The notes beneath the pieces are model-generated. The model ran no database searches, had not been told where the DNA came from, and was given only the letters and a program-made list of their open reading frames with translations. A stretch of 64,000 nucleotides of DNA from Sphingobium sp. JS3065 (GTDB lineage: Bacteria > Pseudomonadota > Alphaproteobacteria > Sphingomonadales > Sphingomonadaceae). The position numbers and the translations under genes were made by a program. Below, one piece after another: positions 1 to 9,307 of this stretch. The stretch lies in assembly GCF_026427355.1 (NCBI RefSeq), contig NZ_CP102668.1, positions 1 to 64,000 of the forward strand, written 5' to 3'. How positions within the stretch are numbered: the stretch's first letter is position 1; every line of letters starts with the position of its first letter.

Positions 1-2
1 CT

Positions 3-130
3 AGCTGCCGATGCGCGGCGTGGCACGCAAACAGCGCCAGCTTCGACGAAGCAGTAGCGACGCACCGGCTGATCGCGGCGATCGAGCAGACGGCGGCGAT
101 CGTAAGCACGGTGGCGTTGGCGGACCGACC
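3..130 (+). pseudogene. Possible C-terminal remnant of a Gfo/Idh/MocA oxidoreductase
   Basis: Frame 3 reads a stretch containing SFDEAVATHRLIAAIEQTA, which resembles the last helix of Gfo/Idh/MocA dehydrogenases (compare the end of the intact homologue at 19688-20773). It then runs into unrelated sequence up to a stop near 287. The rest of the gene would lie left of the window. It may be a real 3' end cut by the window edge or a decayed relic. The remaining bases up to 258 hold nothing I recognise. Confidence 0.3.
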
Positions 131-258
131 AGCGTCGACGGCGGGAAAGAGCACAAACGTCAGCGGGACGCGCTATAACGTCCCGGCTCCGTCATTGCGA
201 AGCGGGGCGCGTCGGCTTCAGCGCGCTGCGGGCGTTGCCGCGCATTTCACAATTCCGC

Positions 259-1047
259 TCAACATGTCATTCCGCCATCGGCGATGACCGTCTGCCCCGT
301 GACATAGCCGGCAAGCGGGGAAGCGAGGAACAGGGCGACACCCGCCATCTCCTCAATCGTGCCGAAGCGGTTTAGCGGGATCTCCGCCAACGATCGCGCG
401 CGCCGTTCCGGATTGTCCATCGTCACCTTGGTCATTTTGGTATCGACCAGGCTTGGCGCGAGGCCGTTGACCCGCACGCCATCGGCAGCCCAAGCCTTTG
501 CGAACGTCTTGACCAAGCTCACCGCCCCCGCTTTAGAGGCGGCGTAGGCCGGGTTTCCGTGAAGACCTGTGAAGGCACCAACTGAGCTTACGATGATCAT
601 CGATCCGCCAGCGGCCTTGATTGCGTCTTCGCATCGCATCGCAATCTGCATGATGCTGCTCAGGTTGATGTCGATGACTTCCTGCCAGCCATCCATTTCA
701 AACTCCTGGCGGCGATAGCGTACCGCGCCTTGGGACTGGACGAGCACGTTGATCGGCCCCCCAGGCAACGGCGCCGCGGCGATCGCGTTGGCACTGGACA
801 CATCGACTTGCGTATAACTGAGGCCGCCGAGGTCCGAACCGTCGATTCCGCGATAGTCGTCGGCGGAAGGCCGCGTGCCCCAGACGTGCACCGTTGCACC
901 ACAGGCGCGAAATCCCTGGGCAATGCCGTTGCCGATCCCGCTGGATCCGCCAACGACCAACACAGTGTTCCCCGAAAAATTTAGCTTGCTCGCGATTGAG
1001 GCGCCCACAGCTTTCTGTGCGCCAGTGCGACCATCACCGTTTGTCAT
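259..1047 (-). CDS. SDR-family oxidoreductase
   Basis: A 262-residue classical short-chain dehydrogenase/reductase, an NAD(P)-dependent alcohol/ketone oxidoreductase of the cytoplasm. The dinucleotide motif is VVGGSSGIG near the N-terminus, the catalytic serine lies in the IIVSSVGAF strand, and the Tyr-Lys pair is YAASK. The C-terminal GYVTGQTVIADGG is typical of the FabG-like branch. I chose the ATG at 1047, which has AGGCGG just upstream, over a TTG nine codons earlier. It is divergent from the ligase at 1229, and the gap carries a copy of the repeated TTTAATCGA motif. Substrate unknown; a beta-oxidation or ring-alcohol step is plausible from context. Confidence 0.85.
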   Translation of the reverse strand: MTNGDGRTGAQKAVGASIASKLNFSGNTVLVVGGSSGIGNGIAQGFRACGATVHVWGTRPSADDYRGIDGSDLGGLSYTQVDVSSANAIAAAPLPGGPINVLVQSQGAVRYRRQEFEMDGWQEVIDINLSSIMQIAMRCEDAIKAAGGSMIIVSSVGAFTGLHGNPAYAASKAGAVSLVKTFAKAWAADGVRVNGLAPSLVDTKMTKVTMDNPERRARSLAEIPLNRFGTIEEMAGVALFLASPLAGYVTGQTVIADGGMTC

Positions 1048-1077
1048 TCGCCGCCTATCCAAGCATGTCAGCAAAGG

Positions 1078-1105
1078 TTGCAGCAGTCGATTAAATGACT
1101 AATGT
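1078..1105 (+). promoter_or_regulatory. Candidate promoter with repeated operator-like motif (site 1)
   Basis: TTGCAG (1078-1083), a 16-base gap and TAATGT (1100-1105) form a plausible promoter toward the ligase gene. The gap holds AGTCGATTAAATGACTAAT (1086-1104), whose reverse strand reads TTTAATCGACT, the left half of the motif seen at eight or more other places in this window. It sits between the divergent SDR and ligase genes, so it could control both. Confidence 0.5.
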
Positions 1106-1228
1106 ATAAATGCAAGGAGCTGGGTTTGCGAGTGAGGCAGTGCCTCTGCTAGCATCTGGTTGAACAGGAGGATGCATGAACAGACTGAATCACACAGACG
1201 CCCGTCCGCCGTACTGATCCGATCTGTC

Positions 1229-2767
1229 ATGCTGAGCATCCATACGTTCGTTCGACATTGGGCAGCCGTGCGGCCAGCAACCGTAGCGATGATCGACCAG
1301 GGCCGGGTGATAACCTACGAGATGCTGGATCTTCTTACGCGAAAACTGGGTGCAGCCTTGGCAGCCCGCGGCGTCACTCACGGCGACCGGGTCATTTGGT
1401 ACGGCAAGAACGCTGACCTGTATTTTCAATTACTCTATGCCGCGAACTGGATCGGCGCGATCATCGTCCCGGTAGGCTGGCGACTGACACCGGCCGAAGT
1501 CCAGTTTATCGTGCAGGATGTCGAGCCGAAGATCATCGTTGCCGAGGCAGACTTCATCGAAGCCGCGCATGCCATCACGTCGGACAAGCTTCAGCGGGTG
1601 ATCGTAGTCGCTGCCGATACGGTCCGGGCGTGGATGACGGCGATCCGGGCGGGTGAATTCGAAGGCGCGGCCCCCGACGAGCCGGTGCTGCAACTCTACA
1701 CGTCCGGCACTACTGGGGCGCCGAAAGGCGCGGTCCTGAGTTCTCGCAACCTCTTCTGCCTGCGCGAACCTGCGATCACCGCCGGCGTGCCGTGGGCCAA
1801 ATGGCGCGAGGACGAAGCGCTGCTCATCGGTATGCCTTGCGCGCACATCGGTGGGACAGGAATGGGCACGATGGCGCTGGGGGCCGGCATTCCCGCGATC
1901 ATTCAGCCCGAATTCTCGGCGGAGGGTACCCTGGCCGCGATCGGCGCTGGCGTGACGCGGATCTTCCTCGTGCCTGCCGCTCTGCAAATGGTAATCAATC
2001 ATGCCGATGCCGCCGCCACAGATTTTTCCCGGTTGGCCTATATCCTCTACGGTGCGGCACCGATGCCGCTGCCTCTATTGCAGCGCGCGATGTCGGTCAT
2101 TCCGAATGCTGGATTCCTGCAATATTACGGCTTGACCGAAACCACGGGAGCCGTCGTCGTCCTGCCGCCCAGCGATCACGATACCGCACGCCCCGAGCGA
2201 CTGCGATCGGCGGGGCGGGCAGCGCCCGGTGTCGAATGCCGGATCGTGGACGCTGACGGTGCCCCGGTAGCCATGGGAGAAGTCGGTGAGATCGTGATCC
2301 GCTCCGACGCCAACATGCTGGGCTATTGGCGCCGACCAGCCGAAACAGCTGCAACTAGGTTTCCTGATCGATGGCTGCGTACCGGCGATGCCGCCCGTAT
2401 GGATGCTGATGGATTTATCTACATCCAAGATCGGATCAAGGACGTGATCATTTCGGGCGGGGAGAATGTCTATCCGGCCGAGGTGGAAAGCGCGCTACAG
2501 GGGCATCCCGATCTTGCTGAGGTCGCCGTCATAGGTGTTCCCGATGTGAAATGGGGGGAGGCAGTAAAAGCTTGCGTTGTGCTACGCGCCGGGCGACGGC
2601 TGGACGGGCCGGCCGTGCTGGCCTGGGCGCGCACCCAGATCGCTGCCTACAAGGTGCCGAAATCGATCGACGTCGTCGAAGTGCTGCCACGCAACGCGGC
2701 AGGGAAGATCCTCCGTCGCGAACTACGCGCGCCGTACTGGGCCGACCATGATCGCCAGGTGAACTGA
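1229..2767 (+). CDS. Acyl-CoA ligase (AMP-binding, ANL superfamily)
   Basis: A 512-residue ANL adenylate-forming enzyme that would activate a carboxylic acid to its CoA thioester with ATP. Seen in order: phosphate loop LYTSGTTGAPKGAVLS, the A5 motif YGLTET, the hinge region RTGDAARMDADGFIYIQDRIKDVI with the GGENVYPAEVE core, and the C-terminal PRNAAGKILRREL with the catalytic lysine. Length fits medium- or long-chain fatty acid ligases. The frame is open from 1160 (TTG) with an ATG at 1172, but homology appears to begin at MLSIHTFVRHWAAVRP, so I favour the ATG at 1229. It is followed by a decayed phosphotransferase gene. Probable entry enzyme of the pathway; acid substrate unknown. Confidence 0.88.
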   Translation: MLSIHTFVRHWAAVRPATVAMIDQGRVITYEMLDLLTRKLGAALAARGVTHGDRVIWYGKNADLYFQLLYAANWIGAIIVPVGWRLTPAEVQFIVQDVEPKIIVAEADFIEAAHAITSDKLQRVIVVAADTVRAWMTAIRAGEFEGAAPDEPVLQLYTSGTTGAPKGAVLSSRNLFCLREPAITAGVPWAKWREDEALLIGMPCAHIGGTGMGTMALGAGIPAIIQPEFSAEGTLAAIGAGVTRIFLVPAALQMVINHADAAATDFSRLAYILYGAAPMPLPLLQRAMSVIPNAGFLQYYGLTETTGAVVVLPPSDHDTARPERLRSAGRAAPGVECRIVDADGAPVAMGEVGEIVIRSDANMLGYWRRPAETAATRFPDRWLRTGDAARMDADGFIYIQDRIKDVIISGGENVYPAEVESALQGHPDLAEVAVIGVPDVKWGEAVKACVVLRAGRRLDGPAVLAWARTQIAAYKVPKSIDVVEVLPRNAAGKILRRELRAPYWADHDRQVN

Positions 2768-2805
2768 AACGCGCACCGGCCAGGGTGAGACACCCCATCT
2801 TGGGA

Positions 2806-3475
2806 ATGACGGAACCTCTTTCTGGCAAGTCTTCGGACGCAACCGAGTTTGTTCACGATAGAGAGCCACGGCTGCCATTCGATCTTGCTGATCTTGCCAA
2901 CTGGATGGACTCGCAAGGGCTTGAATCCGGGCCCTTCGCCAATTGCCGCCTGCTGACCGGCGGAACGCAAAACCTGCTGTTCCGCTTTTCGCGGGGCAGT
3001 AGAAGCTATGTGCTTCGGCAGCCTCCGCATAGCGGTGGGGATCGAGCGAACGAAACAATGCGGCGCGAAGCGCGCGTCCTTGGCGCGCTTGCGGGCACAT
3101 CGGTGCCACACGCAGGCTTGATTGCGGCATGCAGCAATCCCGACGTGCTCGGCGCTGCCTTTTACCTGATGGAGCCAATGGACGGATTTGACGCCTTTTC
3201 CGGCTTGCCCGCACGCCATGCGGCCAGCCCGGACATCCGTCGCCGAATGGGCTTTGCGTTGGCGGAGGCAGCGGCAGACCTCGGCAATCTCGATTAACAG
3301 GCGATCGGTCTCGAAGGGTTCGGAAAGCCAGACAATTTTTTGGGGCGGCAGGTCGCGCGGTGGCGCGCGCAGCTGGAATCCTACGCCAACTTCGAATGCT
3401 GGCCCGGGGTGACGCAATTTCCCGGGATTGACGACATCGCCGACTGGCTCAGCCGGGCTCGCGCTGATGGCGATC
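2806..3475 (+). pseudogene. Broken phosphotransferase (APH / ACAD10-11 kinase-like)
   Basis: The reading frame resembles the N-terminal lobe of aminoglycoside-phosphotransferase-type proteins that often accompany acyl-CoA dehydrogenases: LTGGTQNLLFRF (nucleotide loop), YVLRQPP and ETMRREARVLGAL (kinase Lys/Glu region). An in-frame TAA at 3295-3297 interrupts it, and the same frame then continues with recognisable sequence (QAIGLEGFGKPDNF, RWRAQLESYANFE). Homology ends near 3475, and the catalytic HGDYH loop and the remaining C-lobe, roughly half the protein, are absent. It is therefore dead by both a nonsense mutation and a 3' deletion. It is convergent with the similarly broken ACAD gene at 3596-4822. 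Confidence 0.75.
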
Positions 3476-3595
3476 GGCCTCCGCCTGAACGGCTTTGCCC
3501 ACAAGCTATTCGAACGGGCGCTGACGTGGATCAATGCCGACCGGGGCGGCCCCCCCCCCGCCTAGCATTGTTCGAACCGTCGTACCTGAGCATCG

Positions 3596-4822
3596 TTAAC
3601 GCACGGGCATGTCGAGATATTCCTTGATCTTCAGCTTGGCGAGCTGGGACATGTGCACCTCGTCCGGACCATCCGCCATGCGCACCATGCGGTTGATGGC
3701 GAAGAGACGCGCGATCGGCGTATCGTCGCTTAATCCCATCGCGCCCAATGCCTGAACCGCACGATCGATTACCCGCTGTGCCATCCGCGGCGCGACGACT
3801 TTGATCGCAGCGATCAGGTCCTTGGCGACCTTGTTGCCGTAACGGTCCATTGCGTCTGCAGCCTTGAGTGTCAGCAAACGTGCCTGTTCGATTTCGCAAT
3901 ATGAATCCGCGATATTCTGGCGGATGCCCGCCTGTTCTGACAGCTTTCGGCCAAAGGCCACACGATGTTCGACATGGCGCGCCATGATGTCGAGCGCGCG
4001 TTGCGCCTGACCGATTGATCGCATGCAGTGAAGGATGCGTCCGGGCCCAAGACGTCCCTGCGCGATTTCAAACCCGCGGCCCTCGCCCAGGATCAGGGTT
4101 TCGCGCGGCACGCGAACATTATCAAACCTAAGTTCGGATTCGCCGCCGGGCGAATTCAACCGCCCAAGCACGCTTTGCTGGCGAACATGCACGACGCCTG
4201 GCGTGTTGCGCGGCACGATGATCGTCGAATGCTGCTGATGACGTGGATTTTCAGCCAGGGTCTTGCCCATGACGAGCAGCACCTGGCAGGCGGGATGTCG
4301 GAAATTCGAAATCCACCATTTGCGGCCGTTCAACACATAATCGTCGCCATCGGGCAGGATGCTGAGTTCGATGTTCGTTGCGTCGGACGATGCGATCTGC
4401 GGTTCGGTCATCACATAGGCAGAACGAATCTTTCAGTCGAGCAGCGGCTGGAGCCACTGCTTCTGCTGTTCCGGCGTACCGAACTTGGCAAGCACCTCCA
4501 TATTTCCGGTGTCCGGCGCGGAGCAGTTGAATACGATGCTCGCCCACGGCACGCGTCCCGTCATTTCGGCGAGTGGCGCATATTCGAGGTTCGACAGGCC
4601 GGGGCTGAAGGCGCCATATTCGTGCGGCAGGAACAGGTTCCACAGGCCCTCGGCTCGCGCGTGCGCCTTCAATGCCTCCATCCCCGGCCATTCCTGCCAT
4701 AGGTTGGCATGATTCTCGTAAACCCCCCCAACCTCCTGTTCGGCCGGAAAGATCCGCTCCTCCATGAACGCCGCCAGTTTCGCCTGGAGCTGCTTGACCT
4801 TGTCGCTGAACTCGAAATCCAT
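3596..4822 (-). pseudogene. Acyl-CoA dehydrogenase (ACAD10/11-like) with in-frame stop
   Basis: Read through one stop, this is a full-length (about 408 codons) acyl-CoA dehydrogenase. The N-terminal part starts [20 protein letters not shown], followed by the FAD-site MTEPQIASSDATN, the FGRKLSEQAGIRQNI helix and the C-terminal DGPDEVH segment with the expected catalytic Glu. A TGA at 4433-4435 falls at the LLD-x-KIRSAYVMTEP junction, where the family has Gly (GGA), so one G-to-T change explains it. Frame is unchanged on both sides. A shorter product could restart at GTG 4414 but would lack the N-terminal helical domain. Likely non-functional unless the stop is suppressed. Confidence 0.82.
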
Positions 4823-4880
4823 TGCGTTTCCTCAATCTGTTTCGACACCGATCGCGTATGGCCGCCGCTAGATCAGGCGA

Positions 4881-5861
4881 TCAGGGCAGCGGCAGCGCGC
4901 GCCCGGCGATCTGCTCCACCATCCGCCACATGCGGTCGGCAGCCTCGGGGTCCAGCGCGTGAGCCATGACGCCATCGCGTGTTGCTCGCGGCGCGCTCAC
5001 GACATCGGCGATGCGGTTATCCTCGAGATAGAGCGGCCCTTTGCCTGCAAGGCTGGGATCCGTCGCGGCGTACACCGTCGTCGCGGCGCCGCGCGCAATG
5101 TCCTTGCGCATCAGCCAGTATTCGGGATTTTTGGGATCCGAGTTAGGGCCAAGCTTGGCGCGCGACTCGGGCGTGACCGAGCGGATTAGTTCGGTGGTAA
5201 TCATTCCGGGATGTACTGCTAGGGCAGCAACGCCGTGCTGTCTCAACGCTCTTGCTGCCTTCACAGCAAGCAGTGCCGATCCCGTCTTGGACTGCCCATA
5301 AGCGGTCCATTCGTCATAGGTACCAGCTTCGAAATTGAGGTCATCGAAGCGGATCGGCGAAAGTTGGTGGGCGAGCGAACTCAGCGAGACATATCGGGCG
5401 TTCTTCGCCGCGACCAGCGCATTGGCCAGGCGGCTGAGCAGAACGGCATGCCCCACGACGTTCGTCATGAACTGGGATTCGATCCCCTCCGGCGAGAGCT
5501 GCTGCGGTCCTGCCATGATGCCTGCATTTGCAATCAGCAGGTCCACAGGGCGGCCGAGTGCGAGCACCGCATCGGCGAACCTATCCACGCTCGCGACCGA
5601 CATGAGGTCCACCGGCACGCCGAGAGCGGTCGCGCCGGAGTTCTGCAACTCGTTAACGGCCGCGCGTAGGACAGCCTCACGCCTGCCGGTGATGATCACG
5701 TTCGCGCCTGCCAGCGCCAGCACTCTGGCCGTCTCAAAACCCAAGCCGACCGAACCACCGGTGATCACAGTCAGTTTGCCGGTCAGATCGACCGCTGCGG
5801 CGATGGTCCCGGCTGAAGTGTCCCGATCATAACGGCTGGCAATCCTCTCCTGCTGCTGCAT
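4881..5861 (-). CDS. SDR-family oxidoreductase, retinol-dehydrogenase-like
   Basis: A 326-residue SDR, longer than the FabG type and more like retinol/WWOX-type dehydrogenases. The cofactor motif is VITGGSVGLGFETARVL, the NAG motif is NAGIMAG, and the active-site region is YVSLSSLAHQ followed by the Tyr-Lys pair in YGQSK. The C-terminal half after HPGMITTEL is extended. An N-terminal extension of about 25 residues precedes the Rossmann fold. The region upstream (5862-6059) is divergent with the thiolase and carries two copies of the repeated motif. Substrate unknown, possibly a bulky hydroxyl or keto group. Confidence 0.82.
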   Translation of the reverse strand: MQQQERIASRYDRDTSAGTIAAAVDLTGKLTVITGGSVGLGFETARVLALAGANVIITGRREAVLRAAVNELQNSGATALGVPVDLMSVASVDRFADAVLALGRPVDLLIANAGIMAGPQQLSPEGIESQFMTNVVGHAVLLSRLANALVAAKNARYVSLSSLAHQLSPIRFDDLNFEAGTYDEWTAYGQSKTGSALLAVKAARALRQHGVAALAVHPGMITTELIRSVTPESRAKLGPNSDPKNPEYWLMRKDIARGAATTVYAATDPSLAGKGPLYLEDNRIADVVSAPRATRDGVMAHALDPEAADRMWRMVEQIAGRALPLP

Positions 5862-5904
5862 GCGTCGTCCCGTTCGATGGCGGCCCTTTATCTCGCGTGC
5901 GTCG

Positions 5905-5922
5905 TTTAATCGATCATATAAT
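5905..5922. promoter_or_regulatory. Repeated operator-like motif (site 2)
   Basis: TTTAATCGATCATATAAT matches the left half of the recurrent motif exactly (TTTAATCGA). On the minus strand it overlaps a weak promoter, TTGCAC, 17 bases, TAAACG, directed at the SDR gene that starts at 5861. Confidence 0.5.
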
Positions 5923-5995
5923 ATTGTGCAACCCCATCATGGACGCCGGGAATTTGTCATGGGCGGCGCTTTCACAGTGCTCGCCGAAATACCAG

Positions 5996-6037
5996 TTGCC
6001 AAAGGCGATATCGCGTCTTAAATGATCGACTAGTTAG
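5996..6037 (+). promoter_or_regulatory. Candidate promoter and operator-like motif (site 3) for the thiolase operon
   Basis: TTGCCA (5996-6001), a 17-base gap and TAAATG (6019-6024) look like a promoter toward the thiolase at 6060. ATGATCGACTAGTTAG (6022-6037), a diverged copy of the recurrent motif, overlaps the -10 element and the likely transcription start. That position would suit repression. Confidence 0.45.
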
Positions 6038-6059
6038 ATAGTAGAGGTCGAAAATTGGC

Positions 6060-7319
6060 ATGGCTGAAGCGGTCATCATTGACGCCGTCCGTACTCCCCG
6101 CGGAATCGGCAAAGTTGGCAAGGGTGCGCTGGCAGCGTTGCACCCGCAGCATCTGGCTGCGACGGTATTGCGTGCCATCGCGGATCGGAACCGGCTTAAT
6201 ACGGCGGATGTCGACGACATCATCTGGTCAACTTCTAGCCAGCGTGGCAAGCAGGGTGGCGATCTGGCCCGCATGGCAGCGCTTGATGCAGGTTATGAAA
6301 TCACGGCCAGCGGCGTGACCCTCGACCGGTTCTGCGGCGGCGGCATTTCGAGCGTGGCGCTGGCAGCGGCCCAGGTCATGAGCGGCATGGAAGATGTCGT
6401 CATCGCCGGCGGGACGGAAATGATGAGTTACACGTCGGCCCTGGCACAGGAGGATGCCGCCGCCGGCCTGCCGCCAACCCTGATGGGGTCGATGAACGAG
6501 CGGCTCGATACCGTGCATCCGCAATCACATCAGGGTGTGTGCGGAGACGCTATCGCCTCGCTCGAAGAGATTGATCGCCAAGCACTGGACGCGTTTGGAC
6601 TCGAGAGCCAGCGCAGGGCGGCCGCAGCGATCGCCGAGGGGCGTTTCGACAAGTCGATCGTGCCGGTAACTGATGGCGATGGAAAGGTGCTGCTGGCTAA
6701 GGACGAGTACCCGCGGCCGGAGACGACGGCCGAGGGGCTCGCTCAGCTCAAGCCGGCCTTTGCTGGACTTGCAGACTATCCGTATGATGAGAGCGGTGCG
6801 ACGTTCCGCGGGCAGATTACCCGCCGCTATCCCGATCTTAAGATTGAGCCTGTCCATCATGCAGGAAACTCGTCCGGGGTAGTGGACGGTGCCGCTGCGG
6901 TGTTGGTCACGTCCCGTGACTATGCCGAAGCGCATGGCTTGAAGCCGCGTGCGCGGATCGTCGCGACGGCGAACATGGGCGACGATCCGACCTTGATGCT
7001 CAATGCACCGGTGCCGGCGGCGCGTAAGGTGCTGGCGCGGGCGGGCTTGACCAAGGACGATATTGACCTGTGGGAGATCAATGAGGCATTCGCGGTGGTG
7101 GCCGAGAAGTTCATCCGCGACCTGAAGCTCGATCGTGCAAAGGTGAACGTCAATGGCGGCTCGATCGCCCTGGGCCATCCGATCGGTGCCACCGGAGCTA
7201 TCCTGATCGGCACGGTGCTTGACGAACTGGAGCGCACTGGCGGTCGCTACGGCTTAGTCACGATGTGCGCGGCCGGCGGCATGGCCCCTGCAATCATCAT
7301 CGAGCGGATCGCAGCCTGA
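6060..7319 (+). CDS. Thiolase (acetyl-CoA C-acyltransferase)
   Basis: A 419-residue thiolase that would cleave a 3-ketoacyl-CoA with CoA to release acetyl- or propionyl-CoA. The nucleophilic Cys is at about residue 92 in VTLDRFCGGG, followed by the NEAF box, the GHPIGATGA histidine motif and the C-terminal acid/base Cys in TMCAAGG (about residue 403). All catalytic residues are present. It is the first gene of a rightward run to 14446 that includes SDRs, ACADs, a crotonase and a nitronate monooxygenase-like protein. That places it as the thiolytic step of one beta-oxidation module. The second thiolase is at 30324. Confidence 0.92.
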   Translation: MAEAVIIDAVRTPRGIGKVGKGALAALHPQHLAATVLRAIADRNRLNTADVDDIIWSTSSQRGKQGGDLARMAALDAGYEITASGVTLDRFCGGGISSVALAAAQVMSGMEDVVIAGGTEMMSYTSALAQEDAAAGLPPTLMGSMNERLDTVHPQSHQGVCGDAIASLEEIDRQALDAFGLESQRRAAAAIAEGRFDKSIVPVTDGDGKVLLAKDEYPRPETTAEGLAQLKPAFAGLADYPYDESGATFRGQITRRYPDLKIEPVHHAGNSSGVVDGAAAVLVTSRDYAEAHGLKPRARIVATANMGDDPTLMLNAPVPAARKVLARAGLTKDDIDLWEINEAFAVVAEKFIRDLKLDRAKVNVNGGSIALGHPIGATGAILIGTVLDELERTGGRYGLVTMCAAGGMAPAIIIERIAA

Positions 7320-7350
7320 GGCGCGGCCGACAATTATTAGCGGGGATATC

Positions 7351-8136
7351 ATGCAGCTTAACGAAAACATCGCCGCAATCGTGACCGGGGGTGCGTCCGG
7401 CCTTGGCGAGGCAACGGTGCGGGCACTGGCGGCGAAGGGCGCGAAGGTTACGATCTTCGACTTGCAGGAAGACAAGGGGCAAGCACTTGCCGACGAGGTC
7501 GGCGGCCTCTTCTGCAAAATCGACGTGACGAAGGACGATAGTGTCGCAGCAGGCTTCGCCGCGGCGCGCGCAGCGCATGGGCAGGAACGTATATTGGTCT
7601 GTTGCGCCGGAATCGGTGTCGCGATCAAGACGGCCAGCCGGTCGAAAGAGGATGGCAGCACTAAGTTCTTCCCGTCGAGCGAGTTCGAGCGGATCATCCA
7701 GGTCAACTTGGTCGGGACGTTCCGCTGCGTGTCGCAATCGGCAGCCGGCATGTTGTCACTTGATCCACTTTCGTCGCTAAACGATCGCGGTGTGATCATC
7801 ATGACGGCATCAGTCGCGGCCGAGGATGGGCAGATCGGTCAGGCTGCATATGCCGCGTCAAAGGGCGGGGTGGTCAGTCTGACGCTGCCGGTTGCGCGCG
7901 ATCTGATGGATGCTGGGATCCGTGTGAATACCATCCTGCCCGGTATCTTTACGACGCCATTGATGCAGTCTGCAGGTGAAAAAGTCGTTGAAGCGTTATC
8001 CGCTTCGGTGCCCTTCCCCAAACGCCTGGGCCGTCCCGACGAATATGCTCAGCTTGCTCTTGCCATGGTCGAGAATGACTATTTCAACGGCGAGGATGTC
8101 CGTCTGGACGGTGGCATCCGTATGGCGCCACGCTGA
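7351..8136 (+). CDS. SDR, 3-hydroxyacyl-CoA dehydrogenase type II-like
   Basis: A 261-residue SDR resembling HSD17B10/type II 3-hydroxyacyl-CoA dehydrogenases. The cofactor motif is AIVTGGASGLGEATVRAL. It has the long insertion after CCAGIGVAIK (about residues 90-120) and the SAAGML segment found in that subfamily, a catalytic Ser in MTASVAAEDGQIGQ and Tyr-Lys in YAASKGG. The probable reaction is NAD-dependent oxidation of a 3-hydroxyacyl-CoA to the 3-keto form, just before the thiolase encoded upstream. It ends two bases before the ACAD start at 8139, so the two are almost certainly cotranscribed. Confidence 0.85.
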   Translation: MQLNENIAAIVTGGASGLGEATVRALAAKGAKVTIFDLQEDKGQALADEVGGLFCKIDVTKDDSVAAGFAAARAAHGQERILVCCAGIGVAIKTASRSKEDGSTKFFPSSEFERIIQVNLVGTFRCVSQSAAGMLSLDPLSSLNDRGVIIMTASVAAEDGQIGQAAYAASKGGVVSLTLPVARDLMDAGIRVNTILPGIFTTPLMQSAGEKVVEALSASVPFPKRLGRPDEYAQLALAMVENDYFNGEDVRLDGGIRMAPR

Positions 8137-8138
8137 TC

Positions 8139-9305
8139 ATGGCTGGCGTGTTCGATACGCCTGCAGGGTGGATGGACGAGGAACTCGCCATCTTCGAGGA
8201 TTCGGTAACGCGGTTCCTGGCTGACAGGATGCCCGCGAGCCGGGCGGCTAAGTGGCGCGCGGACGGCGAAGTCGAACTGGATGCGTGGCGCGAAGCCGCG
8301 CAGGCCGGCCTGATCGGCCTCTCGATCGCGCCTGAATTCGGCGGGGCCGGGGGGGATTTCAGGCACGAGGCGGTGCTGATCCGGCGCTTGGGGCTGGCCG
8401 GCCTAGACGGTTGGGGGCTGCCCCTGCACAATGTGATTATCGGCGGCTACATCCAGAATTACGGCTCGGCGGAGCAGAAGCGTCGTTGGTTGCCGGGGAT
8501 CGTGTCGGGCGAAACAATCGGCGCGATCGCAATGACCGAACCCGGCACGGGGTCCGACTTGCAGGGAATCCGCACCACCGCACGTCGTAGTGGCAATGGC
8601 TATGCGATCGATGGCCAGAAGACGTTCATCACGAATGGCCAGCAGGCTGACTTGATCATCACCGTGGCGAAGACCGATCCGAATGCGGGCAGCAAGGGTA
8701 TTTCGCTGATCGTGGTGGAAGCTGCGGGTGCCGACGGGTTCACGCGAGGCCGCAACCTCGACAAGATCGGTATGGAGATGGGCGACACGTCCGAGCTGCA
8801 TTTCGACGGAGTGCAGGTTCCGGCGGATAACGTTCTGGGCGGCAGCGAAGGACTCGGCATGGCGCAGCTGATGAAGGAGCTGCCCAAGGAACGGCTGATG
8901 ATCGCGATCGAAAGCATGGCCATCATCGAGGCAGCCATGAACGTGACGCTCGATTACGTGCGAGAACGGAGCGCGTTCGGCAAGCGCATCCTGGATTTTC
9001 AGAACACGCAGTTTACGCTGGCCGAGTGCAAAACGGACGCCGTTATCGGGCGGCTGTTCGTCGATGACTGCATCGCGAAGCTGGCATCCGGGTCGCTCGA
9101 TGCAATGACCGCCAGCATGGCGAAATACTGGACGTCCGAACGCGCGCAGACCATCGTCGATCGCTGCCAGCAATTTTTCGGCGGCTATGGCTATATGGAC
9201 GAGTATCGCATCGCGCAGTTGTACAAGGATGTGCGGGTCAAGCGCATCTATGGCGGCACGACGGAGATCATGAAGCTGCTGATCGCGCGGACGCTGGACA
9301 ACTAA
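8139..9305 (+). CDS. Acyl-CoA dehydrogenase
   Basis: A 388-residue FAD-dependent acyl-CoA dehydrogenase for the first, alpha-beta desaturating step of beta-oxidation. Visible are the MTEPGTGSDLQGI flavin-site motif, the FITNGQQADLIIT strand, the RSAFGKRILDFQNTQF helix and the C-terminal GGTTEIMKLLIAR with the catalytic Glu. Electrons would go to an electron-transfer flavoprotein, but the only etfB sequence in the window (42475) is truncated, so ETF must come from elsewhere. It lies tightly between the type II SDR and the crotonase at 9308. Chain or ring specificity is not apparent. Confidence 0.9.
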   Translation: MAGVFDTPAGWMDEELAIFEDSVTRFLADRMPASRAAKWRADGEVELDAWREAAQAGLIGLSIAPEFGGAGGDFRHEAVLIRRLGLAGLDGWGLPLHNVIIGGYIQNYGSAEQKRRWLPGIVSGETIGAIAMTEPGTGSDLQGIRTTARRSGNGYAIDGQKTFITNGQQADLIITVAKTDPNAGSKGISLIVVEAAGADGFTRGRNLDKIGMEMGDTSELHFDGVQVPADNVLGGSEGLGMAQLMKELPKERLMIAIESMAIIEAAMNVTLDYVRERSAFGKRILDFQNTQFTLAECKTDAVIGRLFVDDCIAKLASGSLDAMTASMAKYWTSERAQTIVDRCQQFFGGYGYMDEYRIAQLYKDVRVKRIYGGTTEIMKLLIARTLDN

Positions 9306-9307
9306 GG

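Noticed and set aside
2647..3534. Minus-strand open frame of 295 codons across the ligase end and the kinase pseudogene
   Set aside because: Arg-rich low-complexity translation without domain signals; a shadow of the plus-strand genes.
4433..4435. TGA inside the ACAD frame as a possible selenocysteine codon
   Set aside because: The position is a Gly in the family and not a redox site; a single G-to-T change from GGA explains it, and no insertion element is evident.
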